A stretch of DNA of 64,000 bases from Anaspis maculata. Its lineage: Eukaryota > Arthropoda > Insecta > Coleoptera > Scraptiidae. Numbering within the stretch: the first letter of the stretch is position 1; every line of letters begins with the position of its first letter. A model generated the notes under the pieces. The model did not search any database, was not told where the DNA came from, and saw nothing but the letters and a program-made list of their open reading frames with translations. Positions 31,909 to 43,330 of the stretch are shown here, in pieces. Made by a program: the position numbers and the translations under genes. The stretch spans positions 30,346,877 to 30,410,876 of the forward strand of contig OX421968.1 in the NCBI GenBank assembly GCA_949128115.1, in the 5' to 3' direction.

Positions 31909-33048
31909 CAGGGGATTTATGAGTGACCTTGCATAGGCTAATGGGAGATAGAGGACTTCGAGGCGAGTCAGGATCCACTGAAGAAATTTTATTTTCTCCA
32001 ATGGTTACGAAGATACAGGGTGTTTAGTGTGTTTCGTATGAAACTTTGATAAGCGATATTTCTGAAACGGCCAAAGGTATTTTGTTGAAATTCACCAGTA
32101 ATATTTCTCTGTTGGAACTCATCCCGAAGCCATACCGAGTGAGTCAAAATCCAGGGCCGGGCTAGAAAAAAGGTGCGCCTTTTTTGTTTTATCAAAAAGT
32201 ACATTTTCTGACCGCTTTTCTAAAAAAGTGCTATCGGATTCAAAAATCTAAGGAAAAATGCTTCAAGAATCACTCTTCAATTTAGAAGGCACACCTAAAC
32301 TGTATCGACAATAAAATTAAAAGTAAAATTTGTGGGTGAGTTCCCATTTTCGACCGGACATAATCGACTCATTGTTTGATTGAATTAATTGAAATTCATT
32401 TTTCAGCTTGTCTTTGTGGAATAGAAGGGCTTGGTAGTAAGAAAAATTCCAGAGCCGGCCAAAATTGGACTCGATTTGGTCGTCAAAAAAAAAATCTTCG
32501 GTTATGGAATTTTTCTTTCTACCAAACCCCTCTATTCCACAGAGACAAGCTAAAAAATGAATTTGAATGAATTCAATCAAACAATGAGTCGATTATGTTT
32601 GGTCAAAAATGGAAACTTACCCATAAATTTCACTTTCCATTTTTATGTCGAAACGGTTCAGGTGTGCCATTTAAATTGAAGAGTGATTCTTGAAGCCTTT
32701 TTCCTTAGCTTTTCGAATCCGATAGCAGTTTTTCAGAAAAGCGATCAGAAAATATACTTCTTGATCAAATAAAAAAGGGGCACATTATTTCAATCCCAGT
32801 CCTGGATTTTGACTTATCCAGTATGGCTTCAGGGTGAGTTCCAATAGAGAAATATTACTGGTGAATTTCAAGAAAATATCTTTGGCCGTTTCAGAAATAT
32901 CGCTTATCAAAGTTTCATACGAAACACACAAAACACCCTGTATCTTCGTAACCAATATAGAAAACAAAATTTCTTCAGTGGATCCTGACTCGCCTCGAAG
33001 TCCTCTATCTCCCATTAGCCTATGTAAGGTCACTCATGAATTACCCTG
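31909..33048. mobile_element. TA-flanked foldback element (FB2)
   Basis: It starts CAGGGGATTTATGAGTGACC and ends in the inverse, ...GAATTACCCTG, with TA on both sides (31907-31908 and 33049-33050). Arms are about 0.55 kb around a centre near 32478. They include CGAGGCGAGTCAGGATCCAC and, nearer the centre, CTCTATTCCACAGAGACAAG-type blocks. An inner TACAGGGTGTTT boundary occurs symmetrically at 32013 and 32940, so an older palindrome may sit inside a younger one. No protein. Confidence 0.85.
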
Positions 33049-33061
33049 TATGAAAAGCCAA

Positions 33062-33720
33062 TAGATATAGTTTTTATTAAAACATCTTCTCAACACATTG
33101 AGCTGCTGAATAACAAAGAATACAATACAAATAGGTGAATTATCATAGAAAAATTAAAAAATTAACGTGTATAAAAACTTAATTAAGTATAAATATCATG
33201 TATAAACTATAAACTAAGATATTTTATATAAATGGTGTCGCAACATAATGTATAGATTTTTTAAGTGTTATCGATGCCACAGATTTGCAAAATTTAGATA
33301 GAGAAATTCCAAACTTTGTACAAAATTCTCGAAATATTGAGGTTATAGTTCCGCGAGCTCCAACCATCAGTCCCAAAACTGTTATATCTTTAAGGCCATG
33401 AAGTTCTTTGAAAAACGGAATAGTTGGTTCATATATTTTTTGTTTTTCAATATGAACCTCTGTTGGTTGTTCCTCGCTCATTGCAAATCGAATAGTTGGA
33501 TCTCTAATCCAGCCAATTTTTGTTATTGTTGTTTATGGCCAGGATGTCCACCCTCCTGATGCTGCCTGATTCTGCGGAGCATACTACCTCTTCAAAAACT
33601 GTGAGGTCTTTCTCTCTTAAAGCATCAGTAATCATCGTTCTTAATGGTATGGTGACGTTGGTTCCGCAAGAGCTCGCCAAATGGGCAGGTTTTCCTCTTT
33701 CCAACCACCCAGTTTGAGTA
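33062..33720 (-). pseudogene. 3' end of a LINE with restriction-like endonuclease
   Basis: Minus-strand copy of the C-terminus of a non-LTR retrotransposon polyprotein. It retains the last part of the CCHC knuckle (CPFGELLRNQRHH) followed by the endonuclease domain. RRVDILAI is the PD-like strand, then DPTIRF, then EPTIPFFKELHGLKD and VLGLMVGARGTITSIFREFC. One extra base near 33643 shifts the frame between the knuckle and the nuclease, and a stop-bearing shift lies near 33505. The 3' tail contains CAGCAGCTCAATGTGTTGAG, also found in the plus-strand copy at 62.7 kb. It is 5' truncated, as is normal for LINE insertions. Elements with this domain order (R2/R4/Dong-like) nick their target with this nuclease. 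Confidence 0.82.
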
Positions 33721-33723
33721 AAA

Positions 33724-33775
33724 TGCCAGTTGTGTGTGGTGTGTGATGTGTGGTGCGTGTGTGCGCGTGCGCGCC
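33724..33775 (+). repeat. GT-rich microsatellite
   Basis: TGTGTGGTGTGTGATGTGTG-type run, next to the truncated end of the LINE copy. Confidence 0.85.
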
Positions 33776-33923
33776 TGTAACTGATTTGAATTGGATAAAA
33801 AAACAATGCACATGTGTATTATCAGATCTGTGCTACATATTTTATAAAATTAAGTTAAGATCATTCTTGGATTCTGCTCAGTAAATTCTGAGAAATGGAA
33901 GTGTAAGAACGTGCTCCGCCAAA

Positions 33924-34937
33924 ATGTTTAATATCCGTCAGCTCATTGGAAATAAAATAAAACCAATGAACGAACGATTTGGATTGTGGTTATTACAAGA
34001 AAATTTAGACAATAGCAACCTAGTTTCCAATGTTGGTAATATCAATTATATCGAAGAAGTTCTATTGGGCAAAAGTGATTAATGTACAATCATAGAACCG
34101 TTTTGACAAACTAAATGGTAGAAGGAGTCGTCCAAATCATCGGAGAAAAAGAAATGAAGAATATTAGAAGAAATTATAAATCGTCAATTGGGATCCCGTT
34201 CAAGGTAGAGTTAGCAGACTACATGCTTGAAACGCTGCCACAAAAGTAACCAGAAATATTGAGTGAGATAGATATACATCAGGATTTACTATCTTTTTTG
34301 ATGATAGTAATAGTTATATTGTTTATTGTTCTTTCAGTAGTGACACTATGAAGAAAAATTTTGAATTGGGATATGACACAAGATTTTCCTGATGTATCTA
34401 ACAAAAGAGAAATGTGTCGCAATCTAACGAAAAGTTGTAGCTTTTCTTACCAAGGAGAGATCCAGAAGAACTGAAACATATTTGTCGAGAATGATTATAC
34501 TGTTGGAATACATTGTTCAACTTGGTTAAATTCAAAAGTAAGAGTTAAAATATACAACAAATTTATATGCCAGATGACAAGTATTCCAGGAGTTAACGAG
34601 GAGATCGGCAAACACATTACTGACTTCATCAGCTGTCCAGATGTTTGACTTAAGGGAACATTTGGATCTTCTAAGGTGAAAGAACATGGCATCACAAGAT
34701 TGGAAGCACCAATTTATAACTATGCAATTAGAGACTACTACAAGACGAGTCGTGTATTCAATCCTCTGGATGATTGTGTAAGCGTAAGCATATTCGAAGA
34801 TAAGTAGAATTCACTCCCAGGATCCTCCCTTGCATTATATCTCAATTGCTAAAATGTGGATAAAATTGACAGATCAAAAATTAACAGGCTCAACATATTC
34901 ATAAAAAGCGGCGTTTGGCCGAGTTCGTGGTATTCTG
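33924..34937 (+). pseudogene. Unrecognised broken coding relic (possible endogenised element)
   Basis: About 1 kb that still reads as protein in one main frame order but is broken by at least five stops and two frameshifts. ATG 33924 opens 53 codons. A shifted piece covers 34115-34250. From about 34290 to 34937 the reading continues across in-frame stops near 34471, 34646, 34805 and 34850. Coding-like features include balanced amino-acid use and conserved-looking clusters such as VRVKIYNKFICQMTS and HGITRLEAPIYNY. The order of a K-x-Y-N-K motif and, later, an R-L-E-x-x-I-Y motif loosely resembles rolling-circle initiator or viral replication proteins. I could not place it in a family. It may be an old viral or selfish-element gene in the genome. 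It adjoins the LINE relic and a microsatellite. Confidence 0.5.
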
Positions 34938-35167
34938 AATTTTCAGCTAGCTAGGTTTTCATTTTAAACTTAAAGTGATGAAAATGTAGGTAGAGAAGAA
35001 CGACTTCTCGGGTCGATTCCTCACTGCGTTCGTGGTGCCCCAAACACGAAGTGACAAACTTCGTTTGATTAAACTCGTATAATAATTAAATAATATACTA
35101 TTAATAATAATTATTATTATTATTATTTCGTCTTTGTAACGGCGAAGTCTAGCCAATGGCTATTCTA

Positions 35168-37672
35168 CACACATCAAAAGAATCTAGGGGACAAGCAAAT
35201 TCAGACGATTTCTGAAATCATAACTTTTGATTACCGTTAGCGATTTCATATCGGTTTTCAGTGTTCGATAGCCCATTCCTTCTAGTGCAAGCGGTACACA
35301 CCTAAAAACACATCGATACTGCATTTTGGAGTGCAGTAACGAGATTTGGTATGGGCATACTTTATACCAAGACAAGCGATTTGACCCGCAGCACTCGATA
35401 TTTTGTCCCTTAGGGGGCCAATGGGGGCCCTCCAAATTTTCAAGATGCAACAACTTTCACATGACGATCATTGAGTATCGTCATGTATGTCATAAGTGAA
35501 GCTTACGGGTCTATTGAAAATATTTTCATCAATTGTCGTTGTGTCCGATTCATTCTTCACACTTGAAAAAAAAAATTCTTTGGCAGAGGTCAAAAAAACT
35601 GTTTTTATTTTTTCTTCTATGCAAGGAGACAATAAATTCATATGTTCTGTTGCGTTCCCAACTAAATCGCATTCCCTGAACCTAATTATAAAGAAATTTT
35701 TCTTGTAATGGTATTTCAAAGAAGTGGTGACCTCTTCAGTACCTCTTTTCCAAGAGCATTTCTTTCTATGTCCCCACTGGATATATCACTCGTAATTTTT
35801 GCAGGAATGGAGACCTCGAACTCTTTTCCTGGTGGTTGCGAAGCAACATGACTCTTAGACGCCCAAGGGAGCCCAAAAAAATAATTTTTCTGCTGGGCCG
35901 TCCAACTTACGATATTTTGATTTGATAGTAGGAGAGACGCGGACCAGTATTCAATCCAGGCTGCAGGCAAAGGCGATTTGGTTTCAACAGAAAATATTCT
36001 TCCATGACGTGTTTTATTGCAGTACAACAAAACGCAGAGTCGTTAGGTGTAAGTAGGTATATTTTCCGGTAGAACTTATTCGCCTAGACTAGATCTTATT
36101 TATTTGCGCGTCTCCCCTACTACAAAATCAACATGCCAAAAATTTGACGGCCCAGCAGAAAAAAAAAGTTTTAGGGCTCTCTTGTATGTTTTGAAGCCAT
36201 GTTGCATGGAAATTACTAAGAAAAGAGTTCAAGCTTCTCATATCAGCGAAAATTGACAGTCTTATCCACTAGGAACATTGAAAAAAATGCTGTTGAAAAA
36301 AGTGTACTGAAGAGGTCACCTCTTCTTGGGAAAATGATATTGCGAAAAAATTGTCTACATATTTGGGCTTACGGAACGCGATTTAGTTGGGAACGCAACA
36401 AAACATATGAATTTATTGTTTCCTTGCACAGCAGAAAAAATAAAAACAGTTTTTTTGACCTCTGCGAAAGATTTTTTTTTTCAAATGTGAAGAATGAATC
36501 GGACACGACGACATTTGATGAAAACATTTTCAATAGACCCGTAAGCTTCACTTATGACATACATGACGATACTCAATGAACATTTTGTGAAAGTTCTTGC
36601 ATCTTGAAAATTTGGAGGGCCCCCATTGGCCCCCTAAGGGACGAAATATTGAGTACTGCGGGTCAAATCGCTTGTCTTGGTATAAAGTACGCTCATGCAA
36701 AATCTCGTTACTGCACTCCAAAATGCAGTATGCTTTTGCGTACCGCTTCCACTATTCGTTTTCATGCCTTGATCACGTCGAATACAAACAATGTTCTATA
36801 AAGTTTCTACAGGGTGATCAATGGAACAGTGTAAAATGACCAAAAGTTCAATACGAGCGCGATTTCCCAAAAATATTTTTTTATGCATTCCAATAGCACA
36901 ATTATGAAGAATGGTGTTTTAGCTTCAGTAACGTTTTTGAATTTTGGAAATCGAAGGTGAATTGCCAAAGACATTGATCATTTTGTGCCGCCATGTTGAA
37001 CTTCCAAGAAAGTGATCCGATTTCATTAAAACTTGGATCACACGCATGCCTGGTTCCAGTAATCAGAATTTCGAGATCAAATGTCTTTTTTGGTCACCTT
37101 CAAGCTGTCACATTGAACTTTTATGTAAATGATTCGATTCTAGTGTGTTTCAAAGTTTTATTCAAATCGAATCATTCATGTAAAAAGTTTAATATAGCGG
37201 CTCGAAAGTGATCGAAAGTGACATTTGACCTTGAAATTCCAATTACTTGAACCAGACATGAGTGTGTTCCAAGTTTCAATGAAATCGGATCACTTTCTTC
37301 TGCCTTGGAAAATCAACATGGTGGCATAAAATGATCAATATCTTTGGCAATTCAGCTTCGATTTTCAAAGTTCAAAAACGTCAGTGAACCTGAAACACTG
37401 ATCTTCATATCGATGCTATTGCAATGGATGGATTTTCTTATTTGGGAAATCGCGCTCGCACTGAACTTTTGGCAATTTTACACTGTTCCATTGATCACCC
37501 TGTAGCGACCTTGTAAAACATTGTTCGTATTTGACGTGATCAATGCATGAAAAAGAAAGATTGAGCTATCGAACACTGAGAACCGATATGAAATCGCTGA
37601 CGGCAATCAAAAGTTATGATGATTTTAGAAATCGTCAGAATTTGCTTGTCCCCTAGATTCTTTTGATGTGTG
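35168..37672. mobile_element. TA-flanked foldback element (FB3)
   Basis: The ends CACACATCAAAAGAATCTAG and its inverse are flanked by TA (35166-35167 and 37673-37674). The left arm 35168-36050 pairs with 36240-36755 and 37556-37672. The gap in the right arm is a second palindrome at 36759-37553. Open frames on both arms share NIFNRPVSFTYDIHDDTQ and VLKRSPLL, as expected from inverted duplication. Whether this was ever protein is unknown. The outer arm wording (ATAACTTTTGATTGCCGTCAGCGATTTC) is cut here to its first 20: ATAACTTTTGATTGCCGTCA. It resembles that of FB6 and, more distantly, FB1. Confidence 0.82.
36759..37553. mobile_element. Palindrome nested in the right arm of FB3
   Basis: The left CTTGATCACGTCGAATAC pairs with the right GTATTTGACGTGATCAATG. 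Inside, CAGGGTGATCAATGGAACAG (from about 36812) pairs with CTGTTCCATTGATCACCCTG (to about 37503), followed by GCGCTCGCACTGAAC/GTTCAATACGAGCGC. The middle has one CCGCCATGTTG-type segment and GATCCGATTTCATT words, distantly like the units of the S repeats. Confidence 0.75.
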
Positions 37673-37738
37673 TACTTAACCGTGGACCGACAGCTTGAGG
37701 TGCTCTCCAAGGCACGGTATAAGCGAGCTGATAGTTAA

Positions 37739-38063
37739 GGACGGAGTTCAGTTGGTGAAATAAGCGTTGCGAAATCAATCCGTCGGGGTTTACTTCTTGA
37801 CGGATTTTCACCATTTTGGTCTCTTTCGAAAGCTACAAGGATGTACTTTGGTTTGAGCCTATTGGCATGTCCAAAATCCAAAAATAATTTTTTCAAATGT
37901 CAAAATTTAAATACTTTTTTTTGGATTTCGGAAATGCCAATGGGCTCAAACCAAAGTACATCCTTGTAGCTTTCAAAAGAGACCAAAATGGTAAGAATCC
38001 GTCAAGGAATAAACCCAGACGGATTGATTTCGCAACGCTTATTTCACCAATATGACTCCGTCT
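37739..38063. mobile_element. Palindromic MITE in TTAA (copy 1)
   Basis: A 325-bp near-perfect palindrome. GGACGGAGTTCAGTTGGTGA at the left and the inverse of ...ATATGACTCCGTCT at the right, both followed by AATAAGCGTTGCGAAATCAA. It is flanked by TTAA on both sides (37735-37738 and 38064-38067), the target of piggyBac and Kolobok transposons. No coding capacity. Confidence 0.9.
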
Positions 38064-38261
38064 TTAAATTTCTGGTAGGTCAACCATCCAGAAATCTGAC
38101 GGCGCCTGATGTTGCTTAGCTTCGGATATCGCTCTTCCGCCATCCGGCGCTCCGCGCCACGCTTATACGGCGCGGCGCTTATACGGTGTGGTATATTAGT
38201 TAGGACAACTATACTTACATCCCTAGAAGTTATCATGACTTTGAAGTGGCAGATAGAATTT

Positions 38262-38990
38262 TGAAGTGAAACTTCTATTCTCGCGCCTAGATCACAACAC
38301 ACCACTAACGCAGAACCACACATGGGAGTGAAATTGCTTCATAGTAACGAACGCCTGTAACGATGTGCTGTAACGTTGTCTTGTCTGACCTTGGGGTGAC
38401 CAGCGTCGTCCCAGGAAATGAAAGAATAAGCTGTTGCAGCGTTCGCCGCGTTCGGTTCTATTTTTTACTAATCGCCGACACTGGACTGCTCTTCGTGTTG
38501 TCGTACTGTTGGCCCGACAAGAATGGCTCTCGACTTGGCTTGAATAGATTCGAGCGGATGTGATTTATTATAGGGATAGGGAGGTATATTCAGGGCCGGG
38601 CCTAGCAGGCGTGCAGTGCGTTTCGGCGCGCAAGCGAGTACGGCAGGCGGCAAGTCATAGGGGCGGTAATATAATAATTAAGTTGAATTTCGAAGGATTC
38701 TTTTCATTCCCGCATTTGGTGGGGCTCTCCACTGCCGAGCGCAGCGAGAAAAGGAATAAAAGAAGTCTAATAGTGAAAAAATCATGTCGAAAGTACTCTG
38801 CCCTTTGAGTGACTAATAATAATAATAATAATAATAATAATAAGATTGATAATAAGAAAAACAAGATGATACAAACCGTGAGGGAGCGGAGCGGGAGTAC
38901 GAAAAGAACACCTCTTCGAACGTTGTTTGCTGATTGATTCATATGTATAGAAGTTTCACTTCTTCCGAGGGTGACTATGGTCACGCACTC
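38262..38990. mobile_element. Short relative of element A
   Basis: The left GAAGTGAAACTTCTATTCTC and the right TATAGAAGTTTCACTTCTTCC are inverted, then GTGACTATGGTCACGC and CACTCACG before a T-run, as at the end of element A. The first 150 bases match 17418-17600 (TAGATCACAACA, GTAACGTT, GGGTGACCAG). It includes an AAT microsatellite at 38813-38843. No protein seen. Confidence 0.65.
38813..38843 (+). repeat. AAT microsatellite
   Basis: About ten AAT units. Confidence 0.95.
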
Positions 38991-39027
38991 ACGTTTTTTT
39001 TCACTTTTCAATTTTCCCATTGGGGAA

Positions 39028-39330
39028 GGAGCTTGTGGTGTGGTGGTCGGCACGTTCGACTGCCACGCTAGAGGTCGTAGGTTTGGTTTCTACCGTGGCG
39101 GTCGGATTTTTGTCTCGAAAACAAACTCCTTGATTCAGTTGGAACGTTTGCTAAATGCAAGACGCGCTATGTGTCCCATAGCACGTAAAATATGAACGAT
39201 GCTGCCGACCCCATGCGATGTCGGTGGTCGTTAAAAATCCCCGTCCAGTGTTGGAGGAAAGCATTCACGAGCGTCGGAGTTGGGCCTCGTCGCGGAAATA
39301 AGCCTACGTTGAATTAACGAATAAAAAAAT
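39028..39330 (+). mobile_element. tRNA-derived SINE (family 2), copy 1
   Basis: Same family as 53258-53601. It starts GGAGCTTGTGGTGTGGTGGT, with a decayed B box (GTAGGTTTGGTTTCTACC where the other copy has GCGGGTTCGATCTCC). A conserved body has GTTGGAACGTTTGCTAAATG and CCGACCCCATGCGATGT, and the tail is GAATAAAAAAATACC. The words TTCACTTTTCAAT occur on both sides (38999 and 39350) but not directly at the ends, so a target duplication is uncertain. Confidence 0.8.
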
Positions 39331-41101
39331 ACCATTTTCTATTTTCGCTTCACTTTTCAATCTTTGGGTGTAGGTTAACATGTTTGTTTACACTCTGATG
39401 AGTGATGACATGATGGTCCATATGACCTGGAGGAGATTGAAAAAAAAGGGCCGATAAGAAATCATTTCTCACTGTAGCCATTTTTACGTGAGAAAAGAGA
39501 AGAGAGAATATTATTTAGTTATAAGTTATCATTATTTCCCCATTGAGCTATTTCTAATTTCTATTCATATGAATATTATATGCTAGATTATGTGATATGC
39601 ACGTGATGAGCACACACTTTGGGCGGACATTTCCATATGACAGGCATATCATTCAATGTATAATCCATGACTTGGAATATTCCAAAAGTCTTCCATATTT
39701 TTTGGGAAACATGAAAAGAACATTCCGTGAATATCTCTTTGCTGTGTGGGTAGCAAACATCTCGCCTGAATACTATGAAATTTCACTTCCACCGCACAAT
39801 CCGCCATACATACATTAACAAAGATAATGGCTACTACAAAGCCCGGAAGTTCTGCACTTAGAAAAAGTTCAAAGTTCGGAACGCTCAGATCCCTTTTACT
39901 TTAGCGTCGTGAAGTTGCAAATCTTCAAAAGTGAGTGGCAAACACAAAATTATTAATGAAGTCTGAATGCGCGCACCTCCATTCGCTAATACTACTTTTT
40001 TTTAATTCAAGCCATCCCATCTGGAAATTATTTTGAACACTGTCTAATTCGTGTAATATAATAAAAAGGCCACATTTGGTGAAAGAGCACCGGAAGGAGA
40101 ATGTATCCGATATATAGGTATAAAATGCCGTCTCGAGGCGGTAAAGTTCAACTTCAAAACTTTAAACGCTGAAGCTTGCGGTTGGTGTCGATAAAACCGC
40201 CTCTTGTGCTCAAGATATAATTAAATCTTAACGAAATAGATTTTCGATTATGGGCGATACTTTAGTCGCTGGAAGCACACTCCTCTATATACTTCAGTGC
40301 ACCGGGTGTGACTCGTGATTGTGATTCTTTAAAACTTATGAATCACTATCCACTACTTCAATTCGAAAGCCCCCTCCCTTCTTCCTCTCCACCATCTCCT
40401 AATCAGGACCGCAGGAATCCTCTAGAGATTTCTCTTAGGTCAGGACTGACTTTGAGTTTGTCTGCTCAATTACTACAGCTGCGTACCGCTATTGCCCGCA
40501 ACTAAACCAAAATCTAAATTGAATTTGTTCAACCTGTTTTGAATGTTTTGCATTTTTGTGTCGCTATCTCGGAAGGATGCCCTGCATTTTTTGAAGCTCA
40601 ACAGAAACTAGATTGTATGGCAACTCAATGTACGAGCAAATTATACATCGTTATAATATTTAATTCCGTGGGTTTTTTTAGTAGAGTAGACACCCTGTGA
40701 AAATTGACATTTGTGAGGGAAATGATGCGTTTGCCTGTTGGTGACCTGAATCGAAACTCAAGATCACAGACTATCGTCAATAATAATTAGTGAACGTTTG
40801 ATGCCGAACGGGAACGGATACCCACTTGAAGTTGGTGATAGTGTCATGTGTCAAAGTGACATCTAAAGCCTTTTTTTTATGACGAAAACCATTGCAATTG
40901 TTTGTTACACAGGAAATTTCATTTATATCAAATTAGGAGTTCGCACAGCTTCTTCGATCTCAGGCGTGAGTAGGTACTTTTTTCTCTTTGTTTTATAATT
41001 TCTCATTTTTCACTTTTCAGATTTCCTATTCTCTATTTTCGTTCCACTCTCCAATTTCGCGTGTAGGTTGAAATGTTTGTTTACACTGATGACGTGATCC
41101 A
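39331..41101. other. No gene; holds a related empty site for FB4
   Basis: AT-rich without a recognisable gene. Segment 39337-39480 (CTATTTTCG ... GTGTAGGTTAACATGTTTGT ... GGTCCATATGACCTGG) matches the two sides of FB4 at 41027-41101 and 42574-42660. It shows what that target looked like before insertion. Confidence 0.6.
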
Positions 41102-41103
41102 TA

Positions 41104-42571
41104 CAGGGTGTCCGTTTTTCGAGGCTAAGCATGGATATCTCGCGCTTATCTTCAGAGATACAAGGTCGGTTGAAGTAGAAAAAAGTTGCGCATTTTCATG
41201 ACGATGAATGATACAGAAAGATATTTGACTTATCAGTTTCAGTTTTGAGATATCGTGAAAAAACCAGAATTTTAATTATTTGTTATATTTTTTTATAAAA
41301 AAAAAGGTTGAAGATAGCCTTTTCTAATCAAGACATTGTCAAGGCACTTTTCCAAGGGGATTTCAAAGCTGCCAGAAGCTTCATTCTATTTAGTTTAAAA
41401 ACAACCAAGATACGACATTCAACTTTTTCCTCTTATGGGCGCCATATTGGATTTTGACATTTTTGAATACAGTATTCTTTTCTGGTTACAACAATGTGTC
41501 ACATGTCACTGTTGAATAAATTAATGTTCAACATTAACGTTTTTTTTAATTGTGAAATATAAAAAATACAGGGTGTTTCAGGGATGATAGCAAAAAATTC
41601 AACTGTGGGTAGATCTCGTCAAAATATGACGAAAACCTATATACCATTTTGCAAAGTTCGACCTAATGACGAAGATACAGCACTCCAAAATTCACTTTTT
41701 TCGGATTTCAAAAATTTGTAACTCAGGAAGGTTTTAATAAATTCAGCTTTAATTCTGCAAAAGCTGGTTTGTCATCGATATCTATCAACCTGCCAAATTT
41801 GGAAAGAATCCAACCAGTGGTGTAGGAGTTATAAGGGTCAATAATTTAGAAGCATCCGAAGAAAAGTTGACTCAAGGTGACCCCTCATAACTTCTACGCC
41901 ACTGATTGTATTCTTTTCAAATTTGGCAGGTTGATAGATAATCATGACAAACCAGCTTATGCTAAATTAGAGTTAAATTTGTCGAAACGTTCCAGAGTTA
42001 CAAATTTTTGAAATCCAAAAAAAGTGAACTTTGGAGGGCTGTATCTTCGTCATTAGGCCGAAATTTGCAAAATGGTATATAGGTTTTCGTAATATTTTGG
42101 CGAGATATACCCACAATTATTTTGCTATCATCCCTAAAACACCCTGTATATAAAATGTTTGCTCAAAAACATTATTCAACAGTGACATATGACACATCGT
42201 TGTAACCAGAAAAGAATACTGTATTCAAAAATGTCAAAATCCAATATGGCGCCCATAAGAGGAAACAATTGGATGTCGTATCTTGGTTGTTTTTAAATTA
42301 GAATGAAGCTTCTGGCAGCTTTGAAATCCTCTTCGAAAAGTGCTTTGACAATGTCTCGATTAGAAAAGGCCACTTTCAATTGTGTTTTAAATTAAAAAAA
42401 AAATCCCCGTTTTTTCACGATATCTCAAAAACTAAAACTGATGATAGGTCAAAGGTCTTTTCGGGTCATTGGTCATCATGAAAATGCGCAACTGTTTTCT
42501 AATTTACCCGACTTTGTATCTCTAAAAATAAGCGAGATGCCCATGTTTAGCCTCGAAAAACGGACACCCTG
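41104..42571. mobile_element. TA-flanked foldback element (FB4)
   Basis: CAGGGTGTCCGTTTTTCGAG at the left and the exact inverse at the right, with TA on both sides (41102-41103 and 42572-42573). The arms are about 460 bp outside a second palindrome and share GATATCTCGC, TTTTCATGACGATGAATGA, GGCGCCATATTGGATTTTG and ACAATGTGTCACATGTCACT-type blocks. The related unoccupied sequence at 39418 reads straight through. No protein. Confidence 0.9.
41569..42146. mobile_element. Foldback element nested in the loop of FB4
   Basis: CAGGGTGTTTCAGGGATGAT at the left pairs with ATCATCCCTAAAACACCCTG at the right, flanked by TA (41567-41568 and 42147-42148). The arms continue to near the centre (GACGAAGATACAGC, CAAATTTGGCAGGTTGATAG). 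It is 578 bp and has no coding sequence. Confidence 0.85.
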
Positions 42572-42646
42572 TATATATGATCTGAAGAAAAGTGCAAAAA
42601 AAAAGATGTTGAGGAATTCCCTCTCATGGTAGTAATTTTCATCTGA

Positions 42647-43330
42647 GAAAAACGTGAAAGTGCTCTCTGAGCGATTCAGACAAAAAGCTGATGCTGGAAA
42701 ATCCGCAAAAGGTCGCCTGTTTCAGTGGTGCCAACGTCACGCCTCAAGCGATGACCGAAAGCTCAAGGAGCAGCGCTCACCATCTACCTTTCAGATATGA
42801 ATCACCCTTAACAACTACGAGTAGGTCTAAAGTCAACTACTGTGCGTTGCTTTTCTGATCCTTCTCCTTCCTCCTCCGTTCGCTAGGCCCCTCCGTTCGT
42901 AGTATTCTTGTGAGAAAGATCGCCTCAGTCGCTACTACCGACTGGAGGATCATCGGCTTACTTCAAAGTCGGCTCAGGGTTGGAGCCGTATACAATACAA
43001 CCTCCATTTCGTCCATCAACCAAACCGAACCCTCGACCATCGTCAACAGCCGGGCTGGTGTAAACCCAACTATTGACGTGCCGACAGGAAGATCACTCGA
43101 AGCGTTGAGGACGCCATAACATTCAGGTCGAAAATCGCCAAATTACGCTCTCGCAGTTCCTTATTTTAGCCTTCCCTGTATGTTTTAATAAAATTCTATT
43201 TAGTTCAAGATGATTACAAAAGTTTAGAGATTTCAATGATAATTTTTAAACATATTTTTTCGGCCATTATAAAGTTACAACCCTTCAAAGTTCAGTAACT
43301 TTGAACGCTCGTAATTCCTGAAATATTATG
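42647..43330. other. Unassigned DNA with two coding-like stretches
   Basis: At 42666-42800 a short frame gives SERFRQKADAGKSAKGRLFQ and ends at a stop near 42799. At 42910-43119 another gives TSISSINQTEPSTIVNSRAG within 69 codons. Both have plausible protein composition but no recognised family, and neither has an obvious splice or promoter context. They may be remains of a transposon or of host exons. Confidence 0.3.

Noticed and set aside
35716..36579. Mirror-image frames in FB3 as a conserved protein.
   Set aside because: The similarity follows from inverted duplication of the arms. Without outside homologues or a substitution test it cannot count as coding.
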